Shown here: positions 35,191 to 43,542 of the stretch, piece after piece
Layout: each line of letters opens with the position of its first letter
Position numbering within the stretch: the stretch's first letter is position 1
Source: Metabacillus litoralis
GTDB lineage: Bacteria; Bacillota; Bacilli; Bacillales; Bacillaceae
NCBI RefSeq assembly: GCF_007994985.1
Contig: NZ_VOQF01000023.1
Location: 1 to 48,381, forward strand
Reading direction: 5' to 3'
DNA: 48,381 nt
Notes under the pieces: model-generated
Database searches by the model: none
What the model was told of the DNA's origin: nothing
The model's input: the letters and a program-made list of their open reading frames with translations, nothing else
Translations under genes and position numbers: made by a program

Positions 35191-36342
35191 ATGTTGTCTG
35201 ATTTTTATCGAGATACTTGGGTAGAAGTAAATTTGGATGCGATAACACATAATGTTTTATCTATGAAAAAGCATATAGGTGAGCAGGTTGATATTATTGC
35301 TGTTGTAAAGGCAAATGGCTATGGTCATGGAGCGGTACAAGTGGCAAAAACTGCATTGGATGTCGGTGCTTCAATGTTAGCTGTTGCTTTTTTAGATGAA
35401 GCAATTGCACTCAGAAAAGCAGGAATTGATGCCCCGATATTAGTGATGGGTGCAACACGTCCGAGTGATGTTGAAGTGGCGATTCAATTTAACATCACGT
35501 TAACTGTTTTTTCAATTGATTGGCTTATGGAAGCTAATCAATTTATCTCGTCTGATAAGGTACATTTGCACATTAAGGTTGATACAGGGATGGGGCGTTT
35601 AGGTGTTAGAGAAAAAGATGAATTAAGAAGGATATTTTCTTATCAAGAAAGCTCATCACATTTTGAAATTGACGGGATCTTTACACATTTTGCAACAGCA
35701 GATGAAAATGATTCGCTTTATTTTGTTGAACAATATGAAAAATTTGAAGAGTTATTAACAACAATCCCACATCAACAATTATTGGTTCATTGTGCTAATA
35801 GTGCAGCTGCTCTTAAATATCAACGGAAGCTGTATAATGCGATTCGATTGGGTATATCTATGTATGGTCTAACTCCTTCGATTGAGATGAAGCAGGAATT
35901 ACCCTTTGAGTTAAAGGAAGCTTTTTCATTACAAACAAAGCTTGTTCATGTTAAAAAGATTAGTAAAGGTGAAAAGGTAAGCTATGGTGCAACATATGAA
36001 GCAAAGGAAGATGAATGGATTGGCACAATTCCTATAGGGTATGCTGATGGTTGGATAAGACGTCTAAAGGATTTTGAAGTATTGGTGGGGAATACACGTG
36101 CTCCATTAGTAGGAAGAATTTGTATGGATCAATGTATGGTAAAGCTTCCAAATCACATTCCTGTCGGTACCAAAGTTACATTAATTGGAGAACAAAATGG
36201 ACATGTTATTTCAATAGATGATGTTGCCAAACGCCTTGATACGATCAATTATGAAGTTCCTTGTATGATAACTTTACGAGTTCCTCGTATTTTTTTAAAA
36301 AATATGCGTATAATTGAAAGGGTTAACTCAATTTTGCCTTAA
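35191..36342 (+). CDS. alr: Alanine racemase Alr
   Basis: PLP enzyme that makes D-alanine for Ddl and MurF. Lys40 in VVKANGYGHG forms the Schiff base; SYGATY carries the second catalytic Tyr, and HFATAD, CANSAA and GRICMDQ are family signatures. The 383-residue length is normal. The upstream GATGAGGAAG is rather far (about 13 bases) from the ATG, so a TTG three bases later is possible. It lies upstream of ndoAI-ndoA, as in B. subtilis, but with a 570-base gap. Confidence 0.96.
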   Translation: MLSDFYRDTWVEVNLDAITHNVLSMKKHIGEQVDIIAVVKANGYGHGAVQVAKTALDVGASMLAVAFLDEAIALRKAGIDAPILVMGATRPSDVEVAIQFNITLTVFSIDWLMEANQFISSDKVHLHIKVDTGMGRLGVREKDELRRIFSYQESSSHFEIDGIFTHFATADENDSLYFVEQYEKFEELLTTIPHQQLLVHCANSAAALKYQRKLYNAIRLGISMYGLTPSIEMKQELPFELKEAFSLQTKLVHVKKISKGEKVSYGATYEAKEDEWIGTIPIGYADGWIRRLKDFEVLVGNTRAPLVGRICMDQCMVKLPNHIPVGTKVTLIGEQNGHVISIDDVAKRLDTINYEVPCMITLRVPRIFLKNMRIIERVNSILP

Positions 36343-36908
36343 ATTGTTTACGTGTATGGTGTTGGACATAACTTAAGTGTTTAACAAAAATTTCGATCAA
36401 AGTAATAGCTTGGTGGAGACAGGAAAGCTGTAATAGCTATAACCATTGTGCAGTTTCTGTTTTGTTTTAAAAACTTTTGTCGCAGCTAAAGTGTTGTGAC
36501 ACCTTTCTTCTTGAGATTTGTACATTTAGTCAATACATTTCATAACGGTAATTACGTTTTTTTAGCACAAATTTTTCAGAAGAGAACTCGAAGTAAGGGA
36601 ACCAAACATTGTTAATATGAGAAATAAAATCATATTGATGAATAATTACCCTTTACATGACGATAATATTGAAGGGTAATGAATTAGACGTGCAATTTTT
36701 TCGAAACATTTAGGAATTTGAAATTATACGATTATCTTTAATAAAAAATTAATTCAAAGACTAAATGACATGATCAAGGCATTTTTAGGAAATAAATTGG
36801 CGTAGAATACTGTGTTTATTAGGAAAAGACTTTGCTTATTGTGCTGTAGATGTTATTATTAAATTTGGAATGAATAATAGGTGGTAAGTTTGGTGGAGGT
36901 GTGTGTTT
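36343..36908 (+). other. Intergenic region alr-ndoAI
   Basis: 566 bases. A hairpin ACAGGAAAGCTG (36419-36430) / CAGTTTCTGT (36451-36460, imperfect) before TTTGTTTT is a probable alr terminator. The rest is AT-rich; I cannot assign a promoter with confidence. Confidence 0.4.
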
Positions 36909-37190
36909 GTGTCTGAATCCAGCGCGACAACAGAAATCTTAATTCAGTTACCTCAAGCATTAGTATCAGAATTAGATGGACTAGTAAAACAGGAGAACGG
37001 AAACAGAAACGAGCTTATTTATCAAGCAACTAAAATGTACATTCGTGAGCGTAAAAAGCGCCAAATTCGCGAATCTATGAGACGTGGTTACATGGAGATG
37101 GCGAAAATTAATCTTAACATTGCATCCGAAGCATTTTTGGCAGAGTCTGAGGCTGACCATACCGTTGAACGCTTAGTAAGCGGGGGTTAA
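36909..37190 (+). CDS. ndoAI: Antitoxin NdoAI (EndoAI, MazE-like)
   Basis: Ribbon-helix-helix antitoxin that binds and blocks the RNase NdoA and autoregulates the operon. The 93-residue product matches B. subtilis EndoAI: N-terminal [24 protein letters not shown] (RHH strand and helix) and the conserved [26 protein letters not shown]...VERLVSGG toxin-binding tail. The GTG at 36909 is chosen from GGAGGTG eight bases upstream and equals the B. subtilis start; an upstream in-frame GTG overlaps the site. Four bases separate it from ndoA. Confidence 0.94.
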   Translation: MSESSATTEILIQLPQALVSELDGLVKQENGNRNELIYQATKMYIRERKKRQIRESMRRGYMEMAKINLNIASEAFLAESEADHTVERLVSGG

Positions 37191-37194
37191 TCAT

Positions 37195-37545
37195 TTGATT
37201 GTTAAACGAGGCGACGTGTATTTTGCTGATTTATCCCCAGTTGTAGGTTCGGAGCAAGGTGGCGTACGTCCTGTATTAATTATCCAAAATGATATCGGAA
37301 ACCGCTTTAGTCCTACAGTTATTATAGCGGCAATTACGGCCCAAATTCAAAAAGCAAAATTGCCAACTCATGTTGAGATCGATGCAAAGCGTTACGGGTT
37401 TGAGAGGGATTCGGTTATCCTGCTCGAACAGATACGAACGATTGATAAGCAAAGGTTAACTGATAAAATCACTCATCTAGACGATGAGATGATGGATAAA
37501 GTGGATGAGGCCTTGCAAATAAGTTTAGGACTTATTGATTTTTAA
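37195..37545 (+). CDS. ndoA: mRNA interferase NdoA (EndoA, MazF-type toxin)
   Basis: Sequence-specific endoribonuclease (UACAU in B. subtilis) of the MazF/PemK family. The 116-residue product begins [33 protein letters not shown] and contains VIIAAIT and [14 protein letters not shown]; Arg25 and Thr48-like positions of MazF are kept. TTG start with GGGGG upstream, as in B. subtilis. Forms one operon with ndoAI. Confidence 0.96.
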   Translation: MIVKRGDVYFADLSPVVGSEQGGVRPVLIIQNDIGNRFSPTVIIAAITAQIQKAKLPTHVEIDAKRYGFERDSVILLEQIRTIDKQRLTDKITHLDDEMMDKVDEALQISLGLIDF

Positions 37546-37579
37546 CTAATAACTTTAACTTAAATAACATAAAAAACAA

Positions 37580-37610
37580 AAAGGTTGCTCAAAAAGCAAC
37601 TTTTTTTATT
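37580..37610 (+). terminator. Terminator after ndoA
   Basis: AAAGGTTGCT (37580-37589) / AGCAACTTTTT (37595-37605) with loop CAAAA and T-run. Confidence 0.85.
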
Positions 37611-37691
37611 AGAAATTGAAGGATTATGATCAATATGATAATTGAATGCAACATTACATATTTCTTGTAAAATCATGTACTTGTTGTATTC

Positions 37692-37720
37692 TTTTTTTTG
37701 TTCCATATTATAGGTATAAT
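37692..37720 (+). promoter_or_regulatory. Candidate promoter of the rsb-sigB operon
   Basis: TATAAT (37715-37720) 42 bases before rsbRA; the -35 region is only a T-run. B. subtilis has a sigma-A promoter at the same place. Confidence 0.45.
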
Positions 37721-37762
37721 ATTAGAATAGAGTTTGAATATGCTAAGGAGGAATAAAGCGAG

Positions 37763-38593
37763 ATGAACCAACCGTCAAATCCATTTTTGAAGTTTATTCA
37801 AAATAATAGAGAAGAATTACTAGCTGAATGGACAGATAAAATGAAGGCTCTTGATGATCCAAAAGTGTCATCTGTATTATCGGACCAAGTTTATACAAAT
37901 ACTTGTAATGAGTATATTAATATATTACTACTTTCTTTTAGAGGTGAAGATAAAGAGATTACTAGTAAAATATGTGATTTCTCTCAAAGAATTGTTCAAC
38001 AAGGGTGGTCTTTACGCTATATTTCAACTGGTTTATCTGAATTCAATAAGCTTTTATTTTTTGAAATGACTATTGATGATTCAGAAGAGGAAAAAATGAA
38101 ATTAGTATGGTCCTTCGATAAATGGATTTCACCAGTTAATAGTGAGGTTCTTTATCAATATGCATCTTCTTGGGAAAGAACAGTTTCCTTACAAAAGATC
38201 GCTTTGCAAGAACTATCCGCACCATTAATTCCAGTTTTTGAAAATATAACTGTTATGCCTTTAGTAGGGACAATTGATACAGAGCGTGCAAAGCGTATTA
38301 TGGAAAATCTTCTTCAAGGTGTAGTAAAACACCGTGCAGAGGTTGTGTTAATTGATATAACAGGTGTTCCTGTAGTAGATACAATGGTGGCACATCATAT
38401 CATTCAGGCATCAGAAGCGGTAAGACTTGTTGGAGCAAAATGTTTGCTAGTGGGTATTAGACCTGAAATTGCCCAAACGATTGTGAATCTTGGAATTGAC
38501 TTAAGTCAGGTAATTACTAAAAATAGTCTTCAAAAGGGTATTGAATCAGCTTTAGAAATGACAAATCGTCAAATTGTCTCATTGGAGGAATAG
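37763..38593 (+). CDS. rsbRA: Stressosome co-antagonist RsbRA
   Basis: RsbRA forms the stressosome with RsbS, which holds RsbT. The 276-residue product has the N-terminal non-heme globin-like sensor domain (about residues 1-145) and the C-terminal STAS domain. The two known phosphothreonines are kept: Thr173 (GTIDTERAKR) and Thr207 (VPVVDTMVAHH), two higher than Thr171 and Thr205 of B. subtilis. AAGGAGG precedes the ATG. First gene of the operon; rsbS follows three bases on. Confidence 0.96.
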   Translation: MNQPSNPFLKFIQNNREELLAEWTDKMKALDDPKVSSVLSDQVYTNTCNEYINILLLSFRGEDKEITSKICDFSQRIVQQGWSLRYISTGLSEFNKLLFFEMTIDDSEEEKMKLVWSFDKWISPVNSEVLYQYASSWERTVSLQKIALQELSAPLIPVFENITVMPLVGTIDTERAKRIMENLLQGVVKHRAEVVLIDITGVPVVDTMVAHHIIQASEAVRLVGAKCLLVGIRPEIAQTIVNLGIDLSQVITKNSLQKGIESALEMTNRQIVSLEE

Positions 38594-38596
38594 ATT

Positions 38597-38959
38597 ATGA
38601 ATCCTAGAATACCAATATTAAAATTACATAATTGTTTATTAATTTCAATTCAATGGGAGCTAGATGATCAAACAGCACTTCAGTTTCAAGAAGATCTTTT
38701 GCATAAAATCCATGAAACAGGAGCAAATGGCGTTGTGATAGATTTAACCTCTGTGGATGTTATTGACTCATTTATTGCAAAAGTACTTGGTGATGTTATT
38801 AGTATGTCAAGGCTGATGGGAGCAAAAGTCGTGTTAACGGGAATACAGCCAGCTGTAGCCATTACACTTATAGAATTAGGCATTCAGCTTGAGGATGTCA
38901 AAACAGCCCTTGATTTAGAAAAAGGCCTTGAAACATTACAACAGGAGTTGGGGGAGTAA
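38597..38959 (+). CDS. rsbS: Stressosome antagonist RsbS
   Basis: STAS-only protein of 120 residues that binds RsbT until phosphorylated. Ser58 in [14 protein letters not shown] equals Ser59 of B. subtilis. [23 protein letters not shown] and [20 protein letters not shown] are near-identical to B. subtilis. GGAGGAA precedes the ATG; rsbT starts two bases after its stop. Confidence 0.97.
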   Translation: MNPRIPILKLHNCLLISIQWELDDQTALQFQEDLLHKIHETGANGVVIDLTSVDVIDSFIAKVLGDVISMSRLMGAKVVLTGIQPAVAITLIELGIQLEDVKTALDLEKGLETLQQELGE

Positions 38960-38961
38960 GC

Positions 38962-39363
38962 ATGGAAAACCAATCCTGTGTTAAAATTGTCACCGAATGG
39001 GACATAGTAGCAGCACGACAACTTGGTCGGAATGTTGCGAAGGAGCTTGGATTCGGTACAGTTGATCAAGCTAGAATCACAACTGCGATTTCCGAATTAG
39101 CCCGAAATATATATCTATATGCAGGACAAGGTGAAATGCGAATTGAACGCATAAATGACCTTGGAAAAAAAGGTTTGAAAATAGTAGCCATAGATAATGG
39201 ACCTGGAATTTCTGATATCCGTAAAGTGATGGAAGATGGATTTTCAACTTCTGGAGGGTTAGGTGCTGGATTACCGGGTGTTAAACGTTTAATGGATGGA
39301 TTTGATATTACTTCCACTGTTGGTGAAGGGACAAATATCCAAGCGGTGAAATGGCTTCGGTAG
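38962..39363 (+). CDS. rsbT: Serine/threonine kinase RsbT
   Basis: GHKL kinase that phosphorylates RsbR and RsbS, then leaves the stressosome to activate RsbU. The 133-residue product has the N box ISELARNIYLYA, the G1 box DNGPGI and the G2 region STSGGLGAGLPGVKRLMD. Third gene of the switching module; the spacing of two bases to rsbS and ten to rsbU suggests coupling. Confidence 0.97.
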   Translation: MENQSCVKIVTEWDIVAARQLGRNVAKELGFGTVDQARITTAISELARNIYLYAGQGEMRIERINDLGKKGLKIVAIDNGPGISDIRKVMEDGFSTSGGLGAGLPGVKRLMDGFDITSTVGEGTNIQAVKWLR

Positions 39364-39373
39364 GAGGACATAA

Positions 39374-40381
39374 ATGGAATTTCGCGATTTTCTAGAGACA
39401 AAATATCGAGAGCTATTAAGAAACTATCTAAATGAACAAACAGAAACAGCCTTATATCAAGGGCAAAAATTTAGTAGAAAAACAATCGAACATCAAATAC
39501 CACCTGAAGAGATTATTAGTGCACATAGAAAGGTCTTGCAAGAGCTCTTTCCTGATATTCAAACGGAGGTTCTCTCTTCGTTAGATTTTCTACTTGAGGT
39601 CATGATGGGATATGGTCTAGCTTACCAGGAGCATCAAAGTCTACGCGATCAACAATTAGAAATTCGATCTGAGATTGAAATCGCTGCAAATGTTCAAAAA
39701 ACATTATTAGAAACAACGGTTCCTGACATTGATTCATTGGATATTGGTGCTATTAGTGTTCCATCAAAGCAGATGAATGGTGATTATCATCACTTTGTTC
39801 ATGATGAAAAGGGAGTAAGTATTGCTGTTGCTGATGTTATTGGTAAAGGGATACCTGCAGCGTTATGTATGTCTATGATTAAGTATGCTATGGATAGTTT
39901 CCCTGAATCTCGTAAAAATCCTAATCAAATATTGGAAAATTTAAATCGAGTTGTTGAGCGTAATGTTGATCCAAGCATGTTTATTACCATGTTTTATGGA
40001 ATGTATAATGTGGTTGACCACATTTTTACATATGCTTCAGCAGGTCATGAGCCAGGTTTTTATTATCACTCAGAAACAGATCATTTTGAAGATTTGATTA
40101 CAAAAGGACTTGTTCTTGGTGTTGATCATAATGTTCAATACAGACAATATCAACAAAAGGTTGAGGTTGGAGACATGGTTGTACTCTTATCTGATGGTGT
40201 AACAGAGTCTCGAACTGAAGATGGATTTATCGAAAGATCAGCCATTACAGATCTGATTATTAAGAATAAACATCTTTCCTCACAGGAAATCGTTGAGAAA
40301 ATCTATCGCCATTTCGAAAAAATGCAGGATCTCCAGTTAAGGGATGATTTTACATTAATAATTATTAAACGTTTGGTTTAG
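39374..40381 (+). CDS. rsbU: PP2C-type phosphatase RsbU
   Basis: RsbU dephosphorylates RsbV-P once bound by RsbT. The 335-residue product has an N-terminal four-helix RsbT-binding domain (about 1-85) and a C-terminal PPM/SpoIIE-type phosphatase with metal motifs MNGDYHHFVH, DVIGKGIPAAL and LLSDGVTESRTEDG, ending LRDDFTLIII. GGAGGAC precedes the ATG. The sigma-B promoter for the downstream genes overlaps its last codons. Confidence 0.97.
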   Translation: MEFRDFLETKYRELLRNYLNEQTETALYQGQKFSRKTIEHQIPPEEIISAHRKVLQELFPDIQTEVLSSLDFLLEVMMGYGLAYQEHQSLRDQQLEIRSEIEIAANVQKTLLETTVPDIDSLDIGAISVPSKQMNGDYHHFVHDEKGVSIAVADVIGKGIPAALCMSMIKYAMDSFPESRKNPNQILENLNRVVERNVDPSMFITMFYGMYNVVDHIFTYASAGHEPGFYYHSETDHFEDLITKGLVLGVDHNVQYRQYQQKVEVGDMVVLLSDGVTESRTEDGFIERSAITDLIIKNKHLSSQEIVEKIYRHFEKMQDLQLRDDFTLIIIKRLV

Positions 40382-40401
40382 TTATTATGATAACGGGGTA
40401 T
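40376..40401 (+). promoter_or_regulatory. Sigma-B autoregulatory promoter
   Basis: GTTTAG (40376-40381, overlapping the rsbU stop), 14 bases and GGGTAT (40396-40401). This is a one-mismatch fit to the sigma-B consensus, at the same place as in B. subtilis, and drives rsbV-rsbW-sigB-rsbX. Confidence 0.85.
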
Positions 40402-40436
40402 GTATTAACATAAATGATCCTTAGAGGTGAAGAAAG

Positions 40437-40769
40437 ATGAATATGAAAATCGATATAAATAAAGAAGATGATAAAACCGTGGTATTAGTTGCTGGTGAAA
40501 TCGATGCGTATACAGCACCTAAGCTTAGAGAGGCATTACTACCATTAGCGGAAGAGGAAAATCCACAGATTTCTGTTAATTTAAAAAATGTATCTTATAT
40601 GGATAGCACGGGATTAGGAGTATTTGTTGGTTTATTGAAAAATGTAAGAAAGAATAACGGGAATTTACATTTAGTGGAGTTAACAGATCGCTTGGAACGA
40701 TTGTTTAGTATAACAGGACTAAGTGACATCATTGATATATCTTCAAAATCAGAGGGTGGGTTACAATGA
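40437..40769 (+). CDS. rsbV: Anti-anti-sigma factor RsbV
   Basis: STAS protein of 110 residues. Unphosphorylated RsbV captures RsbW and frees sigma-B. The regulated serine is Ser57 in [14 protein letters not shown] (Ser56 in B. subtilis). GAGGTGA precedes the ATG. Its stop overlaps the rsbW start by four bases. Confidence 0.97.
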   Translation: MNMKIDINKEDDKTVVLVAGEIDAYTAPKLREALLPLAEEENPQISVNLKNVSYMDSTGLGVFVGLLKNVRKNNGNLHLVELTDRLERLFSITGLSDIIDISSKSEGGLQ

Positions 40770-41248
40770 AGCAACTAGTAGATTATATAGAAATGAAGGT
40801 TCCAGCTAAGCCAGAGTATGTGGGAATCATCAGATTAACTCTTTCAGGGATTGCTAGTAGAATGGGTTATTCATATGATGAAATTGAGGATTTGAAAATT
40901 GCGACAAGTGAAGCATGTACAAATGCTGTTCAGCATGCTTATAAAAATAACGAAGAAGGCGAAGTTGTAATTGGTTTTGGTCTTTATGATGATCGCCTTG
41001 AAGTAATGATTGCTGATAATGGGAAAAGCTTTGATTTTGAAAAGACTAAAAATGAACTTGGTCCTTATTCCTCACAAAGTCCTGTAGATCAGCTACCAGA
41101 GGGAGGGTTAGGTCTCTATTTGATGGAAACGCTCATGGATGAAGTCCGTGTCTTAGTTAACTCAGGTGTAACGGTCTTCATGATTAAGTATTTAAGCGGG
41201 GAGCGAATAGAACATGGCACAACCATCTCAAAGTATGAAGCTAACTAA
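40766..41248 (+). CDS. rsbW: Anti-sigma-B factor and kinase RsbW
   Basis: GHKL kinase that binds sigma-B or phosphorylates RsbV. The 160-residue product has the N box [14 protein letters not shown], the G1 box ADNGKSFDF and the G2 region [16 protein letters not shown]. It overlaps rsbV by four bases and sigB by 35 bases, so translation of the anti-sigma and sigma factor is linked. Confidence 0.97.
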   Translation: MKQLVDYIEMKVPAKPEYVGIIRLTLSGIASRMGYSYDEIEDLKIATSEACTNAVQHAYKNNEEGEVVIGFGLYDDRLEVMIADNGKSFDFEKTKNELGPYSSQSPVDQLPEGGLGLYLMETLMDEVRVLVNSGVTVFMIKYLSGERIEHGTTISKYEAN

Positions 41249-42005
41249 AGAACAAGTAATTGAGCTAATAATTGAGTTTCAGAAAACAGAAAGTAATAGT
41301 GCCCAATCAGCGCTTGTTGAACATTTTACAGGTTTAGTTGAAACCTTAGCGAAGAAATATTCAAAAGGGAAGAGCTTTCATGAAGATCTTAGACAGGTTG
41401 GCATGATCGGTTTATTAGGTGCGATAAGAAGGTTCGATCCTACTATTGGTAAACCTTTTGAAGCATTTGCGATCCCGACAATTATTGGCGAAATCAAGCG
41501 CTTTTTAAGGGATAAAACATGGAGTGTACATGTCCCTAGAAGAATTAAGGAACTTGGGCCAAAGATAAAAGCTGCAGTTGATATATTAACAAATGCAAAT
41601 GAACGATCTCCACAAGTGCAGGAAATCGCTGACTATATTGGGGTTTCAGAAGAAGAAGTGTTAGAAACAATGGAAATGGGAAAAAGCTATCAAGCTTTAT
41701 CTGTAGACCATTCGATTGAAGCCGATTCAGATGGAAGTACTGTCACAATCCTTGATATTGTTGGTAACCAAGATCAAGGATTTGAAAATGTGAATCAGAG
41801 GCTTATGCTTCAAAGTGTTCTACATGTTTTATCAGAAAGAGAAATGGAAATTATTGAGTGTACATTTATACAAAATAAGAGTCAAAAGGAAACTGGAGAA
41901 CATCTTGGTATCTCTCAGATGCATGTGTCGAGATTGCAGCGGAGAGCCATTCAAAAGCTTAGAGAGGCTCTAGCTAAAGACATGCCATCGGAGATGAAAC
42001 AATGA
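41214..42005 (+). CDS. sigB: General stress sigma factor SigB
   Basis: Sigma-B directs the general stress regulon. The 263-residue group 3 factor has region 2 FHEDLRQVGMIGLLGAIRRFDPTIGKPFEAFAIPTIIGEIKRFLRDKTWSVHVPRRIKELG, region 3 and region 4 HTH (KETGEHLGISQMHVSRLQRRAIQKL). It matches B. subtilis SigB closely. It begins inside rsbW, and its stop overlaps the rsbX start. Confidence 0.97.
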   Translation: MAQPSQSMKLTKEQVIELIIEFQKTESNSAQSALVEHFTGLVETLAKKYSKGKSFHEDLRQVGMIGLLGAIRRFDPTIGKPFEAFAIPTIIGEIKRFLRDKTWSVHVPRRIKELGPKIKAAVDILTNANERSPQVQEIADYIGVSEEEVLETMEMGKSYQALSVDHSIEADSDGSTVTILDIVGNQDQGFENVNQRLMLQSVLHVLSEREMEIIECTFIQNKSQKETGEHLGISQMHVSRLQRRAIQKLREALAKDMPSEMKQ

Positions 42006-42601
42006 TTGTAAGAGAATCAAATAATCAAATTGATACACTGGCTTTTCAACTTTCTAAAGAAGGTAAATTATGCTGTGGTGACAGCTTCTACATAAAAGCA
42101 ACTGATGAGTATTATATATGTGCATTAGCTGATGGTTTAGGTAGTGGGGAACGAGCAAATGATTCTTCTTCGGCAATCAGTACATTAGTCGAAAACAATC
42201 ATGCTGAAGATGTAGACGTATTAATTGACCTATGTAATAAAGAATTGAAGGATAAACGTGGAGCTACTGTGTCGATATTGAAGATATTTTTCAAAACTAA
42301 ACAGTTCACGTATAGTTCTGTAGGAAATATTCGATTTATACTCTGTACACCTTCTGGGTCATATATCTACCCTCTTCCTCTACTTGGCTACTTATCAGGA
42401 AAACCACAAAAATACCGTACCCATACCTACGATTATGAAGAAGGATCTAAATTTATCATTCATACAGATGGATTGGTTTTACCGGCTATAAAATCTCTCT
42501 TGAAAAAGGGTGAGTCGGTAGATGATTTATCAAAGCAATTAGAAGAATATACATTGACACGAAATGATGATTTAACATACATAGTCGGTCAACTGTTTTA
42601 A
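42002..42601 (+). CDS. rsbX: Phosphoserine phosphatase RsbX
   Basis: PP2C-type phosphatase that dephosphorylates RsbS (and RsbR) to reset the stressosome. The 199-residue product has CGDSFYIKATDEYYICALADGLGSGERA (first metal Asp residues), HTDGL and NDDLTYIVGQLF. Start overlaps the sigB stop by four bases (ATGA). It ends the operon; the terminator stem includes its last codons. Confidence 0.95.
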   Translation: MIVRESNNQIDTLAFQLSKEGKLCCGDSFYIKATDEYYICALADGLGSGERANDSSSAISTLVENNHAEDVDVLIDLCNKELKDKRGATVSILKIFFKTKQFTYSSVGNIRFILCTPSGSYIYPLPLLGYLSGKPQKYRTHTYDYEEGSKFIIHTDGLVLPAIKSLLKKGESVDDLSKQLEEYTLTRNDDLTYIVGQLF

Positions 42602-42631
42602 TTTTAAAATGGTTGACCGATTTTTTGTTTT
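42585..42631 (+). terminator. Terminator of the sigB operon
   Basis: CGGTCAAC (42586-42593) / GTTGACCG (42612-42619) with an inner AT-rich stem, then TTTTTT. It overlaps the rsbX stop. Confidence 0.85.
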
Positions 42632-42640
42632 TTTTATTTT

Positions 42641-43392
42641 GGCTATGTTAAAGCTTAATGTTGATTTTTAGCACTTTGTTGATTGGAGGTGAAAACATGA
42701 GACTTCTGCTTAGAGAAGCATGTCAAGGGGAGACCCCACAGGCGCGCATCTTACGAGGGAGGCTCCCGGACCTAGGAAGGATTGTCCAGAGAAAAAGCGG
42801 ACAGTTGGGATTTTTCATTATTCTTCCTAAGAAAATGTAAATGTCAAGCTAACGAAGTACAATTTTGATCGTTTATGAATGTACAAAAATTAATCAACAT
42901 CTTCTTTCTCTAAGTGATCTTTAATTCTGAAAGAAGGCCAAACATTCTTTACGACTGTTGAGTGGTGTAGAACACAATTTAATATTTCATTTGATAATCT
43001 AGTATCATGGAACATCGCATCTCATTCTTTAAAGCTAATTTTTGTAGTTAAAATAGTACTTTTCTTTTCATATCTTAAATCAATTAGCTGACAAATTAGA
43101 GTGGCATCTTCTTTGTCATTTGGAAGGTAACCAATTTCATCAGTAATTAATAATTTATACTTTCAATAGTGCTTTAATTTAGATTACAACCGGTTTTCTA
43201 GCTTTGTCTTTTTAAGTTCAATAATTCCATTAACATTTAATAAAATAGGTACTCAAGTCCTTCATCGGCTTTATGACGGACTTTTGACAGGGCTTTCCCC
43301 TCGCTTATGTCCTTCATTCTCTATGACGACCCTATTTTTCCCGGGAAAGCGAATGCTTGTAACAGAAATCAACAACAAAGTTTAACAGTGTC
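42641..43392 (+). repeat. Interspersed element, family I, copy C, interrupted
   Basis: The left part (42641-42785) and the right end (about 43335-43392, GGGAAAGCGAATGCTTGTAAC...CAACAAAGTTTAACAGTG) match the two halves of the element at 16175-16376 in the same orientation. About 550 bases between them contain the istB remnant. A reading frame through the left part has no coding signature. Confidence 0.75.
42890..43235 (-). pseudogene. IS21-family IstB-like ATPase remnant
   Basis: Read on the minus strand from about 43235: LKKTKLENRL, stop, SKLKHY, stop, KYKLLITDEIGYLPNDKEDATLICQL, then IDLRYEKKSTILTT, KISFKE, stop, DAMFHDTRLSNEILN, CVLHHSTVV and FRIKDHLEKEDVD before TAA at 42890. This is the C-terminal half of an IS21/IstB transposition helper (Walker B LLITDEIGYLP, LHHSTVV, RIKDHL). 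At least three in-frame stops, one where the family has Trp (TGA for TGG), and the missing N-terminal Walker A show it is dead. No istA or IS ends are seen nearby. Confidence 0.85.
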
Positions 43393-43542
43393 TATTTTTA
43401 AGAAAATAAAATAATTGTGAGATACCTAAATTTGTTATCTATTTCAATAAAGCTCTAAAATTTGGTAAAATGTTAGAATGTATGAAGAAGTAAATAAGCA
43501 GGATTGGCTGTAATAGGTAATTTCTGATTTGGAGGATTTTAA

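Noticed and set aside
36909-37545. Accessory toxin-antitoxin island
   Set aside because: ndoAI-ndoA is the conserved chromosomal pair next to alr in bacilli, not an acquired module.
42658-42840. 60-codon frame MLIFSTLLIGGENMRLL...
   Set aside because: Lies in the family I repeat; the same frame is broken in the other copies.
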